Shown here in pieces: positions 25,045 through 36,441 of a stretch of DNA of 64,000 nucleotides; within the stretch, counting starts at the first letter, position 1; every line of letters begins with the position of its first letter. The stretch comes from Streptosporangium album (lineage in GTDB: Bacteria > Actinomycetota > Actinomycetes > Streptosporangiales > Streptosporangiaceae), in the NCBI RefSeq assembly GCF_014203795.1, contig NZ_JACHJU010000001.1:1984001-2048000 (forward strand), in the 5' to 3' direction. The notes below the pieces were generated by a model. It saw only the letters and a program-made list of their open reading frames with translations. It was not told the origin of the DNA and made no database searches. The translations under genes and the position numbers were made by a program.

Positions 25045-25836
25045 GCAACGCAGGGCGTTTGCCCTGGTGAACAGCTCGTCAAGCATCCCTGCCGTCACAC
25101 GGCCGGTGAACGTGTTCTGCTGACTCGGGTGATAGCAGCCGAGAAGATGCGCCGGAGTTCCGTCACGGGAGATCTCCACCTCGGCACCGTGCCCGAAGGG
25201 CGGCCTCGGGCGCGGCAGGTCGTATCCGGCGTCCCTGAGCGCGGGCCAGACCGCCTGCCAGGCGAACCCACCCAGGGCGACCACCACCCGCACGCTCCCC
25301 GCGACCAGTGCGATCTCCCGGGTCAGCCACGGGAAACAGGCGGCCCGCTCCGCCGGCTCGGGTCTGTTGGCCGGTGGAGCGCAGCGGACGGCGGCCACCA
25401 TACGCGCGCCGATGAGCCGCTGCCCGTCACCCGCGTGGACACTGGTCTCCCGGGCGGCCAGGCCCGTCCGGTGGAGCGAGGCGAACAGCCAGTCTCCGCT
25501 CCGGTCCCCGGTGAAGATGCGGCCGGTGCGGTTGCCGCCGTGCGCGGCCGGGGCCAGCCCCACGATGAGGACCTCCGGCTTCTCCTCCCCCCATCCGGCG
25601 ATGGGCCGCCCCCAGTAGGTCTCCCCGGCGAAGGCCCGCCGCTTGACCGTGGCGACCTCCTCACGCCACTCCACCAGACGCGGGCAGGCCCGGCAGACCG
25701 ACTGACGGGCCGCGAGTTCGGCGAGGGTGGGGCTCGCGCCCGCGAGCTCGACCACCTCCGAGGGGTCGTGCGCGACGGGGGTGTCCGGCCGGGCGGGGTC
25801 TTCCGGCCAGCCGGATCCGGGAGGAACGTGGCTCAT
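25039..25836 (-). CDS. Uracil-DNA glycosylase, family 4/5 (iron-sulfur type)
   Basis: DNA repair glycosylase removing uracil and related bases. 265 residues. Motif A is [28 protein letters not shown] and motif B is [16 protein letters not shown]; the lack of an acidic residue in motif A points to family 5 (UdgB). Cysteines in [19 protein letters not shown] and ERAAC can hold the 4Fe-4S cluster. ATG at 25836 ([18 protein letters not shown]) is where homologues start; in-frame ATGs at 25869 and 25914 are alternatives with similar ribosome sites. Upstream of ndh in the same direction, but separated by an A+T-rich promoter region. Confidence 0.88.
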   Translation of the reverse strand: MSHVPPGSGWPEDPARPDTPVAHDPSEVVELAGASPTLAELAARQSVCRACPRLVEWREEVATVKRRAFAGETYWGRPIAGWGEEKPEVLIVGLAPAAHGGNRTGRIFTGDRSGDWLFASLHRTGLAARETSVHAGDGQRLIGARMVAAVRCAPPANRPEPAERAACFPWLTREIALVAGSVRVVVALGGFAWQAVWPALRDAGYDLPRPRPPFGHGAEVEISRDGTPAHLLGCYHPSQQNTFTGRVTAGMLDELFTRANALRCL

Positions 25837-25887
25837 AACCTCGATGGTGCCCGACCGGGCATGGTCCATGGACCTCCGAGAAGCAAA

Positions 25888-25920
25888 AGAGCGGCGCCCG
25901 CTGGGTGCGGGCACCGCTCT
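25888..25920 (-). terminator. Rho-independent terminator of the secreted repeat-protein gene
   Basis: 14-position stem (AGAGCGG-C-GCCCGC / GCGGGC-A-CCGCTCT, one mismatch) with a 5-nt loop, followed on the minus strand by TTTTGCTT. One of the few classical U-tract terminators in this window. Confidence 0.85.
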
Positions 25921-25969
25921 CGGTGTCTCCTCAGACGAGGTCAGGCGTCAGACGCCGTCCCCGGTCCTT

Positions 25970-27355
25970 TCAGGCCTTGCAGACGGCCGTGTAATCCACG
26001 GACGTCGAGCCGGCGCCGTCGATCGCCAGCCTGACGGTGCCGCCCTTGAGGCCGTCCGAGTCGCTGCTGAACGAGACGGACTGGCTGCCCGCCGACGCGA
26101 AGTCGAGGTCACCGGACTTGACGACGGTGCCGTCGAGGGTCCAGGTGTACTTGACCTTGATCGGACCGGTGGCGTAGATGCTGCCGGTACCGCTGACCGA
26201 GGCCGCCGGGCAGGTGCCCGCGGTCTGGGTGACCGACGTGCCGCCCTCGATCCAGGCCTTGGACGCCGGGGGAGCCGCCTTGCAGGTGACCTTGCCCTCG
26301 ACCGTGCCGCTGGTCGGGCCACCGTAGATCTCGATCGCACGCTTGCTGGTCCCGGAGGCCGAGGCGCTCCAGGTGTCGCTCACGGTGCGGGTCTGGTAGC
26401 CGTTGCCGCTGAAGTAGACGTCCTGCCAGCCGCCCGCGACGCCGTCACGGATCCAGCGGTACTTCACGGTGCCGCGACCGTAGGAAGCGCTGATCGTGCC
26501 GGTGAAGGTGCGGCTGACCGGGCAGTCGCCCTCGTAGCTCGCCGGAGCGTCGACGGAGGCCGAGACCTTCGGCGACCAGTCCCTGCACGAGATCTTGAAG
26601 TAGGCGCGGCTGGAAGAGGTCTCGACCGGGTCGATGATCTCCAGAACGGCCCAGCCACGCAGGCTCTCGCGCGGCTTGATCACGTGGTAGACCTTGCGCG
26701 CACCGTCCACGCGGACGGCGTCACGGTCGACGACGTGACCGTTGACGACCCACTGGTAACGCACCCAGCGGGGGCTGGAGGAGGTGATCCGGCCGATCAG
26801 GCCGGCCTCACAGTTGCCCTCGTCGACCCAGGCCTGGGCACGGACGCTGCCGTTGTTGACGACCTGCTGGCCGTCGTCACCCTGGTCGTCGCCGCAGGCG
26901 ATCGTGAAGTAACCCTTGGCGGACGTGACCTTGCGCGGCGCCAGGACCTGCAGCGCCTGCCAGCCCTTGAGGTCGCCGCCCTTGAAGGACGCCGACTCCT
27001 TGACAGTGGCGCTCTTGACGCCCTTGCCCTTGACGACGAACGACTTGACCTTGCTCTTGGAGCCGTCGCCACGGAGCCAGCGGTAGGCGACCGTGGTCTT
27101 GCTCGCGTAGGTCTTCACCTTGATGTTCGACGAGAAGGTCACCTTGGTGGGGCACTCGTCGGACTTCGAGGGAGAAGCCTTGGTCCTGCCGACCGAGACC
27201 GCGGGCCTCGGCTTGGCGTGGGAGGAAGTTGCCTTCCCCGCCTGGGTGGAACTACTGGCCGCCGCTGCGGGCGAGGCCAGAAGCCCTGCCGCCATGGTTG
27301 CCAGCATGGCCGCGCTGGCTCCTGCGGCGGCTAGCTTTCGAGCTAGTCCGGACAT
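25970..27355 (-). CDS. Secreted protein of four tandem Ig-like, disulfide-closed repeats
   Basis: 461 residues. Signal peptide MSGLARKLAAAGASAAMLAT... with an AAA cleavage region. The mature protein is four related units of about 90-110 residues, each opening with Cys (ECPTKVTFSS; NCEAGLIGRI; DCPVSRTFTG; TCPAASVSGT), containing an (V/T)xYxW strand with D/N-G (AYRWLRGDGSK; RYQWVVNGHV; KYRWIRDG; KYTWTLDG) and closing with a strand ending in Cys (GYFTIAC; AYFKISC; GKVTC; DYTAVC). One disulfide per unit is likely. No catalytic motif or cell-wall anchor; an adhesion or matrix role is a guess. ATG at 27355 has GGAG upstream and keeps a normal signal peptide. Confidence 0.75.
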   Translation of the reverse strand: MSGLARKLAAAGASAAMLATMAAGLLASPAAAASSSTQAGKATSSHAKPRPAVSVGRTKASPSKSDECPTKVTFSSNIKVKTYASKTTVAYRWLRGDGSKSKVKSFVVKGKGVKSATVKESASFKGGDLKGWQALQVLAPRKVTSAKGYFTIACGDDQGDDGQQVVNNGSVRAQAWVDEGNCEAGLIGRITSSSPRWVRYQWVVNGHVVDRDAVRVDGARKVYHVIKPRESLRGWAVLEIIDPVETSSSRAYFKISCRDWSPKVSASVDAPASYEGDCPVSRTFTGTISASYGRGTVKYRWIRDGVAGGWQDVYFSGNGYQTRTVSDTWSASASGTSKRAIEIYGGPTSGTVEGKVTCKAAPPASKAWIEGGTSVTQTAGTCPAASVSGTGSIYATGPIKVKYTWTLDGTVVKSGDLDFASAGSQSVSFSSDSDGLKGGTVRLAIDGAGSTSVDYTAVCKA

Positions 27356-27369
27356 GAGGGGATGCTCCG

Positions 27370-27386
27370 TTTCGTTAGGAACGAAA
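27370..27386. promoter_or_regulatory. Palindrome in the 5' region of the secreted-protein gene
   Basis: TTTCGTT-AGG-AACGAAA, a perfect 7-bp inverted repeat ending 15 nt upstream of the start at 27355. Operator or leader hairpin. The rest of the 170-nt gap to ppx (27356-27525) is A+T-rich with nothing else recognised. Confidence 0.4.
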
Positions 27387-27525
27387 GTGCGCTCCGGAGA
27401 CGGTTGCCGCCCCGACACCAGCTGTGCCGGGCCCCACGGCAAAGCCTCACTAAAGCTCCTTTACCTAACCATAAAACGGAAGGATCTCTCAATACTCCTT
27501 AAGTATGGGAAATGTCCAGATGTTG

Positions 27526-28485
27526 TCAGGGTTTAGATGCCAACCAGGCGATTCCATCCAAAATGTCGTGTTCACTGACGACTACCTCTGTGAAGCCGTA
27601 TCGCTCGATGATCCGGTCCAGAATCAGGGCACCGGCGCCGATCACGTCGACCCTCCCGGGATGCATGACGGGAATGGACGCCCGCTCGTCATGGGTCATC
27701 TCCAGCAGACGCCGGGAAACCTCATGAACCCGAATTGCCGGAACACGTGAGTGGTGGATTTTCTTCGGGTCGTATTCCGGCAGATCAAGCGCTATTCCGG
27801 CAACGGTGGTGACGGAACCCGCGAGGCCCACCAATGTGAGCGCCCGCTCCACCGGCACCTCCTGGGAGACCCGGTCGAGTGCCTCGTCGATGTCGGCGAG
27901 CATGGCCTCGACCACCTCGGCGGCCGGAGGGGTTCCCGCGTCGCGCAGGTGCCGCTCGGTCAGCCGCACACAACCGATGTCCACCGACAGCGCGGCCTCC
28001 ACGTGCGTGGAACCGATCACGAACTCGGTGGAGCCCCCACCGATGTCGACCACGAGATACGGCGGGCGGGTGCCGTCGGGAGCGGGCATGCCGGTCTCGG
28101 GCGAGAGCCGTGCGAGGTCGCGGGTGGCCCCGGCGAACGACAGCTCCGCCTCCTCGGCACCCGTGATCACCTCGGGCTCCACGCCGAAGATCTCGCGCAC
28201 ACCGTCCACGAAGTCCTGCCGGTTGGCGGCGTCCCTGGTGGCGCTGGTGGCCACCACACGGACCGCGGAGGCACCGTGCTGGTCGATGAGCTTGGCGTAG
28301 CCGCGCATCGCGCCGAACGTGCGCTCCAGGGCCTCAGGGGCCAATCTGCCGGTCCTGTCCACCCCCTGGCCGAGCCGGACGATCTCCATCCGCCGCTCGA
28401 CGTCGGTCAGGGCGTCGGCGTGGATGTCCGCGATGAGCAGGCGGACGGAATTGGTGCCACAGTCGATGGCTGCGACGTGGGTCAC
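27526..28485 (-). CDS. ppx: Exopolyphosphatase/guanosine pentaphosphatase
   Basis: Ppx/GppA-family phosphohydrolase removing terminal phosphate from polyphosphate or pppGpp. 319 residues, the short actinobacterial form lacking the C-terminal HD-like domain. Sugar-kinase-fold motifs: AIDCGTNSVRLLIAD, VRVVATSATRDAANRQDFVD, VVDIGGGSTEFVIGS, VGLAGSVTTVAGI and GAGALILDRIIE. GTG at 28485 has GAGGAG five bases upstream and overlaps the DUF501 stop by 4 nt. Polyphosphate kinase is encoded at the far end of the window. Confidence 0.92.
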   Translation of the reverse strand: MTHVAAIDCGTNSVRLLIADIHADALTDVERRMEIVRLGQGVDRTGRLAPEALERTFGAMRGYAKLIDQHGASAVRVVATSATRDAANRQDFVDGVREIFGVEPEVITGAEEAELSFAGATRDLARLSPETGMPAPDGTRPPYLVVDIGGGSTEFVIGSTHVEAALSVDIGCVRLTERHLRDAGTPPAAEVVEAMLADIDEALDRVSQEVPVERALTLVGLAGSVTTVAGIALDLPEYDPKKIHHSRVPAIRVHEVSRRLLEMTHDERASIPVMHPGRVDVIGAGALILDRIIERYGFTEVVVSEHDILDGIAWLASKP

Positions 28486-29063
28486 GGGGTCTCCTCTTCG
28501 GGGCTCGCGGTCGTGGCCGCCCCTGCGGCGCCCACCCTGTCGGTGGTGTCGGCCCGTCCGGTCTCGTCGACGGCGCAGCAGGGCCCGTCGGCCCACCATT
28601 CACCGAGCGCGTCGAGGGCCTCGCGGCCGAACGGGTTGCTCCCGGGGACCGCGAGCTCGTGGCCGACCAGGGCGTGCAGGCACTTCACCCGGGTCGGCAT
28701 GCCTCCGGTGCTCTGCATGTCCCTGGGCAGCGGCTCCAGGCCGTCCTCGGCGGCGGCCTTGTCGCGGCGCGCGACGTAGTCGTCGTGAGCGGCCTGGTAG
28801 GCCCGGGCCAGATCGGGCTCCTCGGCGAGCCTCGCCTGCATGACCCGCATCATCCCGGAGGTCTCCAGCGTGCCGATCGCCGAGGCGGCCCGCGGGCAGG
28901 TCAGGTAGAACAGGGTCGGGAAAGGTGATCCGTCGGGGAGCCGGGGAGCGGTCTCCACCACGTCGGGCAGCCCGCACGGGCAGCGGTGCGCCACCCGTCG
29001 CAGGCCCCTCGGCGTCCGGCCGAGCTGCCGCTCCACCGCCGCCACATCGCGATCATCCACCAT
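28482..29063 (-). CDS. DUF501 domain protein
   Basis: 193-residue cytoplasmic protein, conserved in actinobacteria between ftsB and ppx. Seen: AAVERQLGRTPRGLRRVAHRCPCGLPDVVET, PFPTLFYLTCPRAASAIGTLE and GGMPTRVKCLHALVGHELA, with several conserved Cys and His that could bind metal (CPCG, CPRA, KCLH). Function unknown. The C-terminal 30 residues are low-complexity Ala/Thr/Glu. ATG at 29063 has AGGGGG upstream. Stop overlaps the ppx start. Confidence 0.85.
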   Translation of the reverse strand: MVDDRDVAAVERQLGRTPRGLRRVAHRCPCGLPDVVETAPRLPDGSPFPTLFYLTCPRAASAIGTLETSGMMRVMQARLAEEPDLARAYQAAHDDYVARRDKAAAEDGLEPLPRDMQSTGGMPTRVKCLHALVGHELAVPGSNPFGREALDALGEWWADGPCCAVDETGRADTTDRVGAAGAATTASPEEETP

Positions 29064-29104
29064 CCGTGACACCCCCTGAGAACACGAGGACCAGGCTATC
29101 GGGG

Positions 29105-29512
29105 TCACCCGGCAGGCTTGGCCGCCTTCTGGCCCTTCCCGGTGTCGGCCGCCTCAACCGACTCCCAGAGCGTCTGGTACCACGGTGGCCGGGCGGCCTT
29201 CTTCTCTCCCGCCGTGCCCCTGCCCTCCGCGGGTTTCTCACCCATGACGACGTAGCACTTGTGCCCGGGGTCGCAGTAGAAGAGCCGCTCCCTGGCCTGG
29301 CGTTTGATGTAGCCGGGGTCCTGGAGCTGCCTGCGCCGGTCGTCCAGGGCCTTGATGGCCTCAAGCTCCCTGGTCTGCTGCTGCTGGAGCTGGGTGATGT
29401 GGCGGCGCTGCGCGATGTACTCCCTGACCGGGTAGGCGAGGCTCATGGCGATCGCGCACACCACGACCGCGAGGATCGCGGCCCGCCCCGTCAGCTGCGG
29501 CCGTTTCGCCAT
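29105..29512 (-). CDS. ftsB: Septum formation initiator, FtsB/DivIC family
   Basis: 135-residue bitopic division protein. One membrane helix (AAILAVVVCAIAMSLAYPV), then a coiled coil (YIAQRRHITQLQQQQTRELEAIKALDDRRRQL) and the signature DPGYIKRQARERLFYCDPGHKCYVVM, followed by a Lys/Ala-rich tail. Typical position downstream of eno. ATG at 29512 follows GGAGAGG. Part of the same-direction run eno-ftsB-DUF501-ppx. Confidence 0.88.
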   Translation of the reverse strand: MAKRPQLTGRAAILAVVVCAIAMSLAYPVREYIAQRRHITQLQQQQTRELEAIKALDDRRRQLQDPGYIKRQARERLFYCDPGHKCYVVMGEKPAEGRGTAGEKKAARPPWYQTLWESVEAADTGKGQKAAKPAG

Positions 29513-29671
29513 GCACCTCTCCCCGTCTGCTCTCCGCCATGCCGCGCACGCCGGCCTCCCGCACCACGGCCGGCACGGCACCGGGTCGGCCTCTCCGCGC
29601 CGGGGCCCGGACGGCTCCTTCACGATACGGCTCGCGCCCGGCCAAATCGGGCGCAAGCCGTAGGTGCGAAA

Positions 29672-30958
<1,287 letters not shown>

Positions 30959-31062
30959 CTAAAGTCGCAGGACAGTTTGCCTCAGAAGCCTACCGAGGCT
31001 TACTTGCCGGTGTGGCGGCCGCCATACCCGGACGGCCTGGCGCGCCGCGGGGCACGCCGCCG

Positions 31063-31120
31063 GGGAACACGCCCCCCTGGGAACATGCCGCTTTCACGGC
31101 ACTCCGCCCGGGAACGCGCC
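31063..31120. repeat. Three copies of GGGAAC(A/G)(C/T)GCC
   Basis: Copies at 31063-31073, 31079-31089 and 31110-31120, spaced 16 and 31 nt, in the gap between eno and mazG (30950-31124). No other feature seen in this gap. Confidence 0.45.
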
Positions 31121-31124
31121 GCAC

Positions 31125-32102
31125 TCAGGACACCCCGCTCCGGGGACCGCCGCCCGACTCCCAGGCACGGACCCGCTCGCGATAGGCGCGGGCGGCGGCG
31201 CGCAGCTCGGCCTCCGGGTCGAGGCCGGCCGCGTGCGCCTGCCGTACGAGCTCGAAGAGCCGCCCGCCCAGGCCCTCGGCGGGCTCGGAGGGCTCAGAGG
31301 AGAGGTCGGCGGGGGCTCCGGCGCGCTCGGCGCGCCGGAGGAGCTGAGCGGTCAGGGACAGCGCGGGCTGGCCCATCGGGACACCGTCCAGGACGGATCC
31401 CGCGTCGCCGCCGTTCTTGGCCGCGCGCTCGGCGGCCTTGATGGTCTCCCAGTTGTCGCTGACCTCCTCGGCGCCCTCCACCCGGGTGTCGGCGAAGACG
31501 TGCGGGTGGCGGCGGACGAGCTTGGCGACGATCCCCTCGGCCACGTCGTCGATGTCGAACCCGTCGGAGCGCTCGCGGGCGACCCGCGCGTGGAAGGCCA
31601 CCTGCAGGAGCAGGTCGCCCAGCTCCTCACGGAGGGCGGCGTGGTCGCCCTCCTCGATGGTCTCCAGCACCTCGTAGGCCTCTTCGAGGAGGTACGGCGC
31701 CAGCGACTCGTGGGTCTGCTCGGCGTCCCAGGGGCAGCCCGTCCGGAGGCGGTCCATCACCGCGACCAGGTCGAGCAGCCGGGCTCCCGGCAGGTCGTAG
31801 GAGCCCGGCACCACCTCGATCACCGGCGGGTCCTCCAGCGCCACGGCCGCGTAGCCGATGGAGCGCATCAGCGTCTCGTCGGCCTCCAGCCACACCACGG
31901 TCCCGGTGACCGCCTCCCGCACCAGCGCCGCCGGGTCCGGCGTCACGACCTCGACGGCGATCCCCGCGTCGGCGAGGTAGGGCAGGTGCGGGTGGTCCGC
32001 CGACGCGGTGCGCACCGGACCGTCCTGGAGGACCTGCCACGCATGACGGCTGAGCAGCCCCGGGGCGACCCGGGGCGAGGTGGTGACGACGATCAGGGGC
32101 AT
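31125..32102 (-). CDS. mazG: Nucleoside triphosphate pyrophosphohydrolase MazG
   Basis: House-cleaning NTP pyrophosphatase. 325 residues: an N-terminal extension of about 115 residues as in mycobacterial MazG, then the MazG domain beginning LVAVMDRLRTGCPWDAEQTHESLAPYL with metal ligands in LLEEAYEVLETIEEGD and REELGDLLLQVAFHARVA, plus NWETIKAAERAAKNG. A C-terminal helical region completes it. Located between mfd/surA-like and eno, a common actinobacterial order. Confidence 0.92.
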   Translation of the reverse strand: MPLIVVTTSPRVAPGLLSRHAWQVLQDGPVRTASADHPHLPYLADAGIAVEVVTPDPAALVREAVTGTVVWLEADETLMRSIGYAAVALEDPPVIEVVPGSYDLPGARLLDLVAVMDRLRTGCPWDAEQTHESLAPYLLEEAYEVLETIEEGDHAALREELGDLLLQVAFHARVARERSDGFDIDDVAEGIVAKLVRRHPHVFADTRVEGAEEVSDNWETIKAAERAAKNGGDAGSVLDGVPMGQPALSLTAQLLRRAERAGAPADLSSEPSEPAEGLGGRLFELVRQAHAAGLDPEAELRAAARAYRERVRAWESGGGPRSGVS

Positions 32103-32112
32103 GCCACCGAGG

Positions 32113-32745
32113 TTACTGCTGCGGCGCGGACTCGGCCTGGGCGGCGGGGACCTTGCCGAAGCGGTCGCCGGTGAGGAAGATGCGCGGCTGCTGCTGGCTC
32201 GGCTGCGCGTTGAACGTGCCGTAGCGGGGGTTCCAGTCGATCTTCACCGCCTGGACGTCCTTGCTCGCCTGCGCCGTGCCACGCTGCAGGGCGGCCTGGT
32301 CGGTGCCTCCGCCGTACTTGGCCGCGAGCTTGCTGGCCATCAGGCTCGCCTTGGCGTAAGCGCGCATCTCCGACGGCGGCACGGCCTGCTGGAGCATCTG
32401 CTGCTCGTACTTGGCCTGGCCACCGGCGGCCGTGATCAACTGGTCGACCTCCCCCTCGGTCGCCGTGACACCTTGGCGCTCGGCCGCGATGGTGAGCTGC
32501 TTGGCGGTGGCGGTCTGGTACAGCACGAGCTGCGGGAGGCTTCCGTAGGACTGCAGCTGCTCCGCGGAACCGCCGGCCTTGGTCAGCGCGGCCTCCAGCT
32601 CCCGCACGTTGCCGTCCAGCTGGCTGGAGCTGATCCGCTGCCCGCCCACGATGGCCGCGGCACCGGCCTGCGTCGGAGAGCAGGCGGTCAGCGCGACACC
32701 CGCGGCGGCGACCGCCAGGATGATACGCACTCGAGTCGACTTCAC
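32113..32745 (-). CDS. SurA-N-like lipoprotein
   Basis: 210 residues with lipoprotein signal (VRIILAVAAAGVALTACSP, lipobox LTAC). The mature part resembles the SurA N-terminal chaperone domain (AAIVGGQRISSSQLDGNVRELEAAL) without a peptidyl-prolyl isomerase domain, so it is probably a cell-surface folding helper. GTG at 32745 has AAGGGA six bases upstream and is favoured over GTG at 32760. Sits between mfd and mazG, 27 nt from mfd, so likely cotranscribed. Confidence 0.82.
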   Translation of the reverse strand: MKSTRVRIILAVAAAGVALTACSPTQAGAAAIVGGQRISSSQLDGNVRELEAALTKAGGSAEQLQSYGSLPQLVLYQTATAKQLTIAAERQGVTATEGEVDQLITAAGGQAKYEQQMLQQAVPPSEMRAYAKASLMASKLAAKYGGGTDQAALQRGTAQASKDVQAVKIDWNPRYGTFNAQPSQQQPRIFLTGDRFGKVPAAQAESAPQQ

Positions 32746-32772
32746 ACGCGTTCCCTTCACGACAAACGCCGC

Positions 32773-35700
32773 TTACTTTACCGGCATGTTCTCAAGGAAC
32801 ATGGCCTCGACCAGGTCACCGCACCACCTGAGCAGATCCAGGTCGCGCAGCGGCTGGCCGCCGAGTGGTCTGGTCTTGGGGACGGGCACCAGCAACGTAC
32901 CGCTCGCCTGCTTCAGCAGTGCCTTCGGGTACAGCCGCTGGAGCCTGACCTGCTGGGAGTCCCTGAGCGTCACCGGGGCGAATCTGATGTTCTGCCCCTG
33001 CAGGGTGACGTCGGTCAGACCGGCCAGGCGGGCGCGGATCCGGAACCGGGCGACCTCCAGCAGGTTCTCCACCTCCTGGGGCGGCCTGCCGTACCGGTCG
33101 ACGAGCTCGTCGCGCACCTCGGCGGCCTGGACGTCGGAGCCGATGGCGGCGATCCGCTTGTAGGCCTCCAGTCGCAACCGCTCGGAGGTCACGTAGTCGT
33201 GCGGGATGTGCGCGTTGATCGGCAGCTCGACCTTGACGTCCGGCCGCTCCTCCTCCACGGGACCACCCGACAGCTTGGCCTTCTGCTCCTGCACCGCCTC
33301 CGCCATCATGCGCACGTAGAGGTCGAAGCCGACGCCCGCGATGAAGCCGGACTGCTCGGCTCCCAGGATGTTGCCCGCGCCGCGGATCTCCAGGTCCTTC
33401 ATCGCGACGTACATGCCCGCGCCCATCTCCGTGTGCTGGGAGATGGTGGCCAGGCGCTCGTGGGCGGTCTCGGTGAGCGGCTTCTCCGGGGGGTAGAGGA
33501 AGTAGGCGTAACCGCGCTCTCGGCCCCGGCCGACCCGGCCGCGGAGCTGATGGAGCTGGGAGAGGCCGTAGTTGTCGGCCCGGTCGACGATCAGCGTGTT
33601 GGCGTTGGGCACGTCGAGGCCGGACTCGACGATCGTGGTGCAGACGAGCACGTCGAAGTCACGCTCCCAGAACCCCACCATGATCTTCTCAAGCTGGTGC
33701 TCCTGCATCTGGCCGTGCGCGACGGCGATCCTGGCCTCGGGCACGAGTTCGTGCAGCATGGCCGCGACCTTGTTGATGCTGGCCACCCGGTTGTGGACGA
33801 AGAAGACCTGGCCGTCGCGCATCAGCTCGCGCCGGATCGCGGCGCCGATCTGCTTGTTGTCGTAGGGGCCGACGAAGGTGAGGATCGGGTGGCGCTCCTC
33901 CGGCGGGGTGAGGATCGTCGACATCTCGCGGATGCCGGTGATCCCCATCTCCAGCGTGCGCGGGATCGGCGTGGCGGACATGGCCAGCACGTCGACCTGC
34001 GTGCGCAGGTGCTTCATGGTCTCCTTGTGCTCGACGCCGAACCGCTGCTCCTCGTCGATGATGATCAGGCCCAGCTCCTTGAACCTGACCTCTGGCGAGA
34101 ACAGCCGGTGCGTGCCGATCACCACGTCCACCGAGCCGTCGCGCATGCCCTCCATCGTCGCCTTGACCTCGCCGTCGCTCTGGAAGCGCGACATCGGCCG
34201 CACGTTCAGCGGGAACCCGGAGAACCGCTCGGCGAAGGTGGACAGGTGCTGCTGGACCAGCAGCGTGGTCGGCACCAGCACCGCCACCTGCTTGCCGTCC
34301 TGCACGGCCTTGAAGGCCGCCCGCACCGCGATCTCCGTCTTGCCGTAGCCGACGTCGCCGCAGATCAGCCGGTCCATCGGGATCGGGCGCTCCATGTCGC
34401 GCTTGACCTCGTCGATGGCCTCAAGCTGGTCACCGGTCTCGGCGTAGGGGAAGGCGTCCTCCATCTCCCGCTGCCACGGCGTGTCGGGCCCGAACGCGTG
34501 CCCCGGCGAGGCCATCCGTGCGGAGTAGAGGCGGATCAGCTCCCCGGCGATCTCCTTGACCGCCTTCTTCGCCTTGGTCTTGGCCTTGGCCCAGTCGGCG
34601 CCGCCCATCCGGTTGAGCGTGGGCGACTCGCCGCCGACATAGCGGGTGACCTCGTCGAGCTGGTCGGTCGGCACGTAGAGCCGGTCGCCCCTGGCGTACT
34701 CGATCACCAGGTATTCGCGGGTGGCGCCCTGTACGGTCCGCTGCACCATCTCGATGTAGCGTCCCACGCCGTGCTGCTCGTGCACCACATGGTCGCCGAC
34801 CTTGAGCTGGAGCGGGTCGACCATGTTGCGCCGCTTGGAGGGCAGCCGCCGCATGTCCTTGGTGGACGCCTTCTGCCCGACCAGGTCCAGATGGGTCAGC
34901 ACAGCCAGGTCGGGGCCGACGAAGCCGTGCTCGATCAGGCCCGTGCTGACGTGGACGACCTTCGCGTCCGGCGCCCGGTCGATCTCCCGTTCCAGCCGTG
35001 CCGGCAGGTCCACGCCCTTGAGCAGCTCGACCATCCGCTCGGCGGGGCCGTGCCCCTCGCTGAGCAGCACGACGACCTTGTGCTCGTCCAGCCAGCCCTT
35101 GATGTCGCCCAGCGCCCGCTGCGTGTCGCCTCGGTAGGCCTCCGCCTCGTGTGCCGCGAGGACCAGCCCGTCGCCGAGGTCGTCGCCGCCGAACGGCGCG
35201 ATCGACCACCAGGGCTGGCCGAGCTCGCGCGCGTGCTCGCGGATGTCCTCCAGTGTCTGGAACGCCGCCGCGCCCAGGTCGATCGGCGCCTCCCCACCGG
35301 AGGCGGCATTGATCCAGGACGCCTCCAGGAACTCCTGGCTGGTGCGCACCAGCTCGTCGGCACGGCCGCGGATGCGCTCCGGGTCACACACGAACACCGC
35401 CGCCTGCTCCGGCAGGTGGTCGACGAGCAGGTCCATCTCCCCGGCGAGCACCGGCGCGAACGCCTCCATGCCCTCCATGGGGACGCCCTCGGCGAGCTGG
35501 TCGAGGATCTCGGCCAGCGCGGGGTGTTGCCCGGCGAGCTCCCGTGCCCGCTCCCTGACGTCCGCCGTCAGCAGCAACTCGCGGCAGGGGGCCGCGAACA
35601 GCCCCTCCTCCGCCACCTCCAGCGACCGCTGGTCGGCCACCTTGAACCAGCGGATCTCCTCGACGCTGTCACCCCAGAACTCCAGCCGCAGCGGGTGCTC

Positions 35701-36303
35701 CTCGGTCGGCGGGAACACGTCCAGCAGGCCGCCCCTGACGGCCACCTCACCGCGCTTCTCCACCATGTCGACCCGGTTGTAGCCGTTCTCCACAAGCCGG
35801 TGGACGACGCCTTCGAGATCGGCGTCGTCGCCGGCGCGCAGCCGTACCGGCCGCAGGTCGCCCAGGCCGCGCACGATCGGCTGGAGCACCGCCCGGACCG
35901 GCGCGACGATCACCCGTAGCGGGCCCGCGGCGGCGTCCCCCTCGACCGGGTGAGCCAGCCTGCGCAGGACGGCGAGCCGCTGGCCCACCGTGTCGCCGCG
36001 CGGCGACAGCCGCTCATGCGGCAGCGTCTCCCATGCCGGGAAGACCGCGACCGTGCTCGGGTCGAGAAGGCCGGTGAGCGCCGCGGCGAGATCCTCGGCC
36101 TCGCGGCCGGTGGCGGTCACCGCCAGGACGGTCCGCCCCTCGTCCTTGGCCCCCTCCCTCGCCAGCGCGGCCACGGTGAACGGCCGCAGCGCGGGCGGCG
36201 CGATCAGCGACACGTCGGAGGAGTCTCCCCCTCGGAGGTCCTCAAGGGCGGAGGCCAGTTTCGGCTCCGCGACGACAAGGTCCAGCAGTCCGGAAAGGCT
36301 CAT
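32773..36303 (-). CDS. mfd: Transcription-repair coupling factor
   Basis: Removes RNA polymerase stalled at DNA lesions and recruits UvrA. 1176 residues, normal length. UvrB-like N-terminus ([20 protein letters not shown]), RNA-polymerase interaction domain ([20 protein letters not shown] ... [12 protein letters not shown]), helicase domain with Walker [24 protein letters not shown] box [15 protein letters not shown] and [18 protein letters not shown], motif [23 protein letters not shown], and a C-terminal TRCF domain. ATG at 36303 is assumed; a GTG at 36324 is in frame and neither has a strong ribosome site. Confidence 0.95.
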   Translation of the reverse strand: MSLSGLLDLVVAEPKLASALEDLRGGDSSDVSLIAPPALRPFTVAALAREGAKDEGRTVLAVTATGREAEDLAAALTGLLDPSTVAVFPAWETLPHERLSPRGDTVGQRLAVLRRLAHPVEGDAAAGPLRVIVAPVRAVLQPIVRGLGDLRPVRLRAGDDADLEGVVHRLVENGYNRVDMVEKRGEVAVRGGLLDVFPPTEEHPLRLEFWGDSVEEIRWFKVADQRSLEVAEEGLFAAPCRELLLTADVRERARELAGQHPALAEILDQLAEGVPMEGMEAFAPVLAGEMDLLVDHLPEQAAVFVCDPERIRGRADELVRTSQEFLEASWINAASGGEAPIDLGAAAFQTLEDIREHARELGQPWWSIAPFGGDDLGDGLVLAAHEAEAYRGDTQRALGDIKGWLDEHKVVVLLSEGHGPAERMVELLKGVDLPARLEREIDRAPDAKVVHVSTGLIEHGFVGPDLAVLTHLDLVGQKASTKDMRRLPSKRRNMVDPLQLKVGDHVVHEQHGVGRYIEMVQRTVQGATREYLVIEYARGDRLYVPTDQLDEVTRYVGGESPTLNRMGGADWAKAKTKAKKAVKEIAGELIRLYSARMASPGHAFGPDTPWQREMEDAFPYAETGDQLEAIDEVKRDMERPIPMDRLICGDVGYGKTEIAVRAAFKAVQDGKQVAVLVPTTLLVQQHLSTFAERFSGFPLNVRPMSRFQSDGEVKATMEGMRDGSVDVVIGTHRLFSPEVRFKELGLIIIDEEQRFGVEHKETMKHLRTQVDVLAMSATPIPRTLEMGITGIREMSTILTPPEERHPILTFVGPYDNKQIGAAIRRELMRDGQVFFVHNRVASINKVAAMLHELVPEARIAVAHGQMQEHQLEKIMVGFWERDFDVLVCTTIVESGLDVPNANTLIVDRADNYGLSQLHQLRGRVGRGRERGYAYFLYPPEKPLTETAHERLATISQHTEMGAGMYVAMKDLEIRGAGNILGAEQSGFIAGVGFDLYVRMMAEAVQEQKAKLSGGPVEEERPDVKVELPINAHIPHDYVTSERLRLEAYKRIAAIGSDVQAAEVRDELVDRYGRPPQEVENLLEVARFRIRARLAGLTDVTLQGQNIRFAPVTLRDSQQVRLQRLYPKALLKQASGTLLVPVPKTRPLGGQPLRDLDLLRWCGDLVEAMFLENMPVK

Positions 36304-36441
36304 CAGATTTGCCCACAGCCCCACGACGGCAACACGACAGGCCCCCGGCCATCAGGGCGCGGGGGTCACCCCCCAAGGTTACTTGCCCCGGCGACCGGCC
36401 TTCCGCAGAGAGACCGCTCCCGCAGCGGAGGGAAATGCACG

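Noticed and set aside
27356..27525. Riboswitch (for example c-di-AMP type) in the leader of the secreted-protein gene
   Set aside because: Conserved riboswitch core motifs could not be found; only a short palindrome is visible.
32080..35919. A 1279-codon open frame on the plus strand
   Set aside because: Antisense to mfd, which has complete helicase motifs; the frame's product is composed of Leu/Arg/Asp/His shadow sequence.
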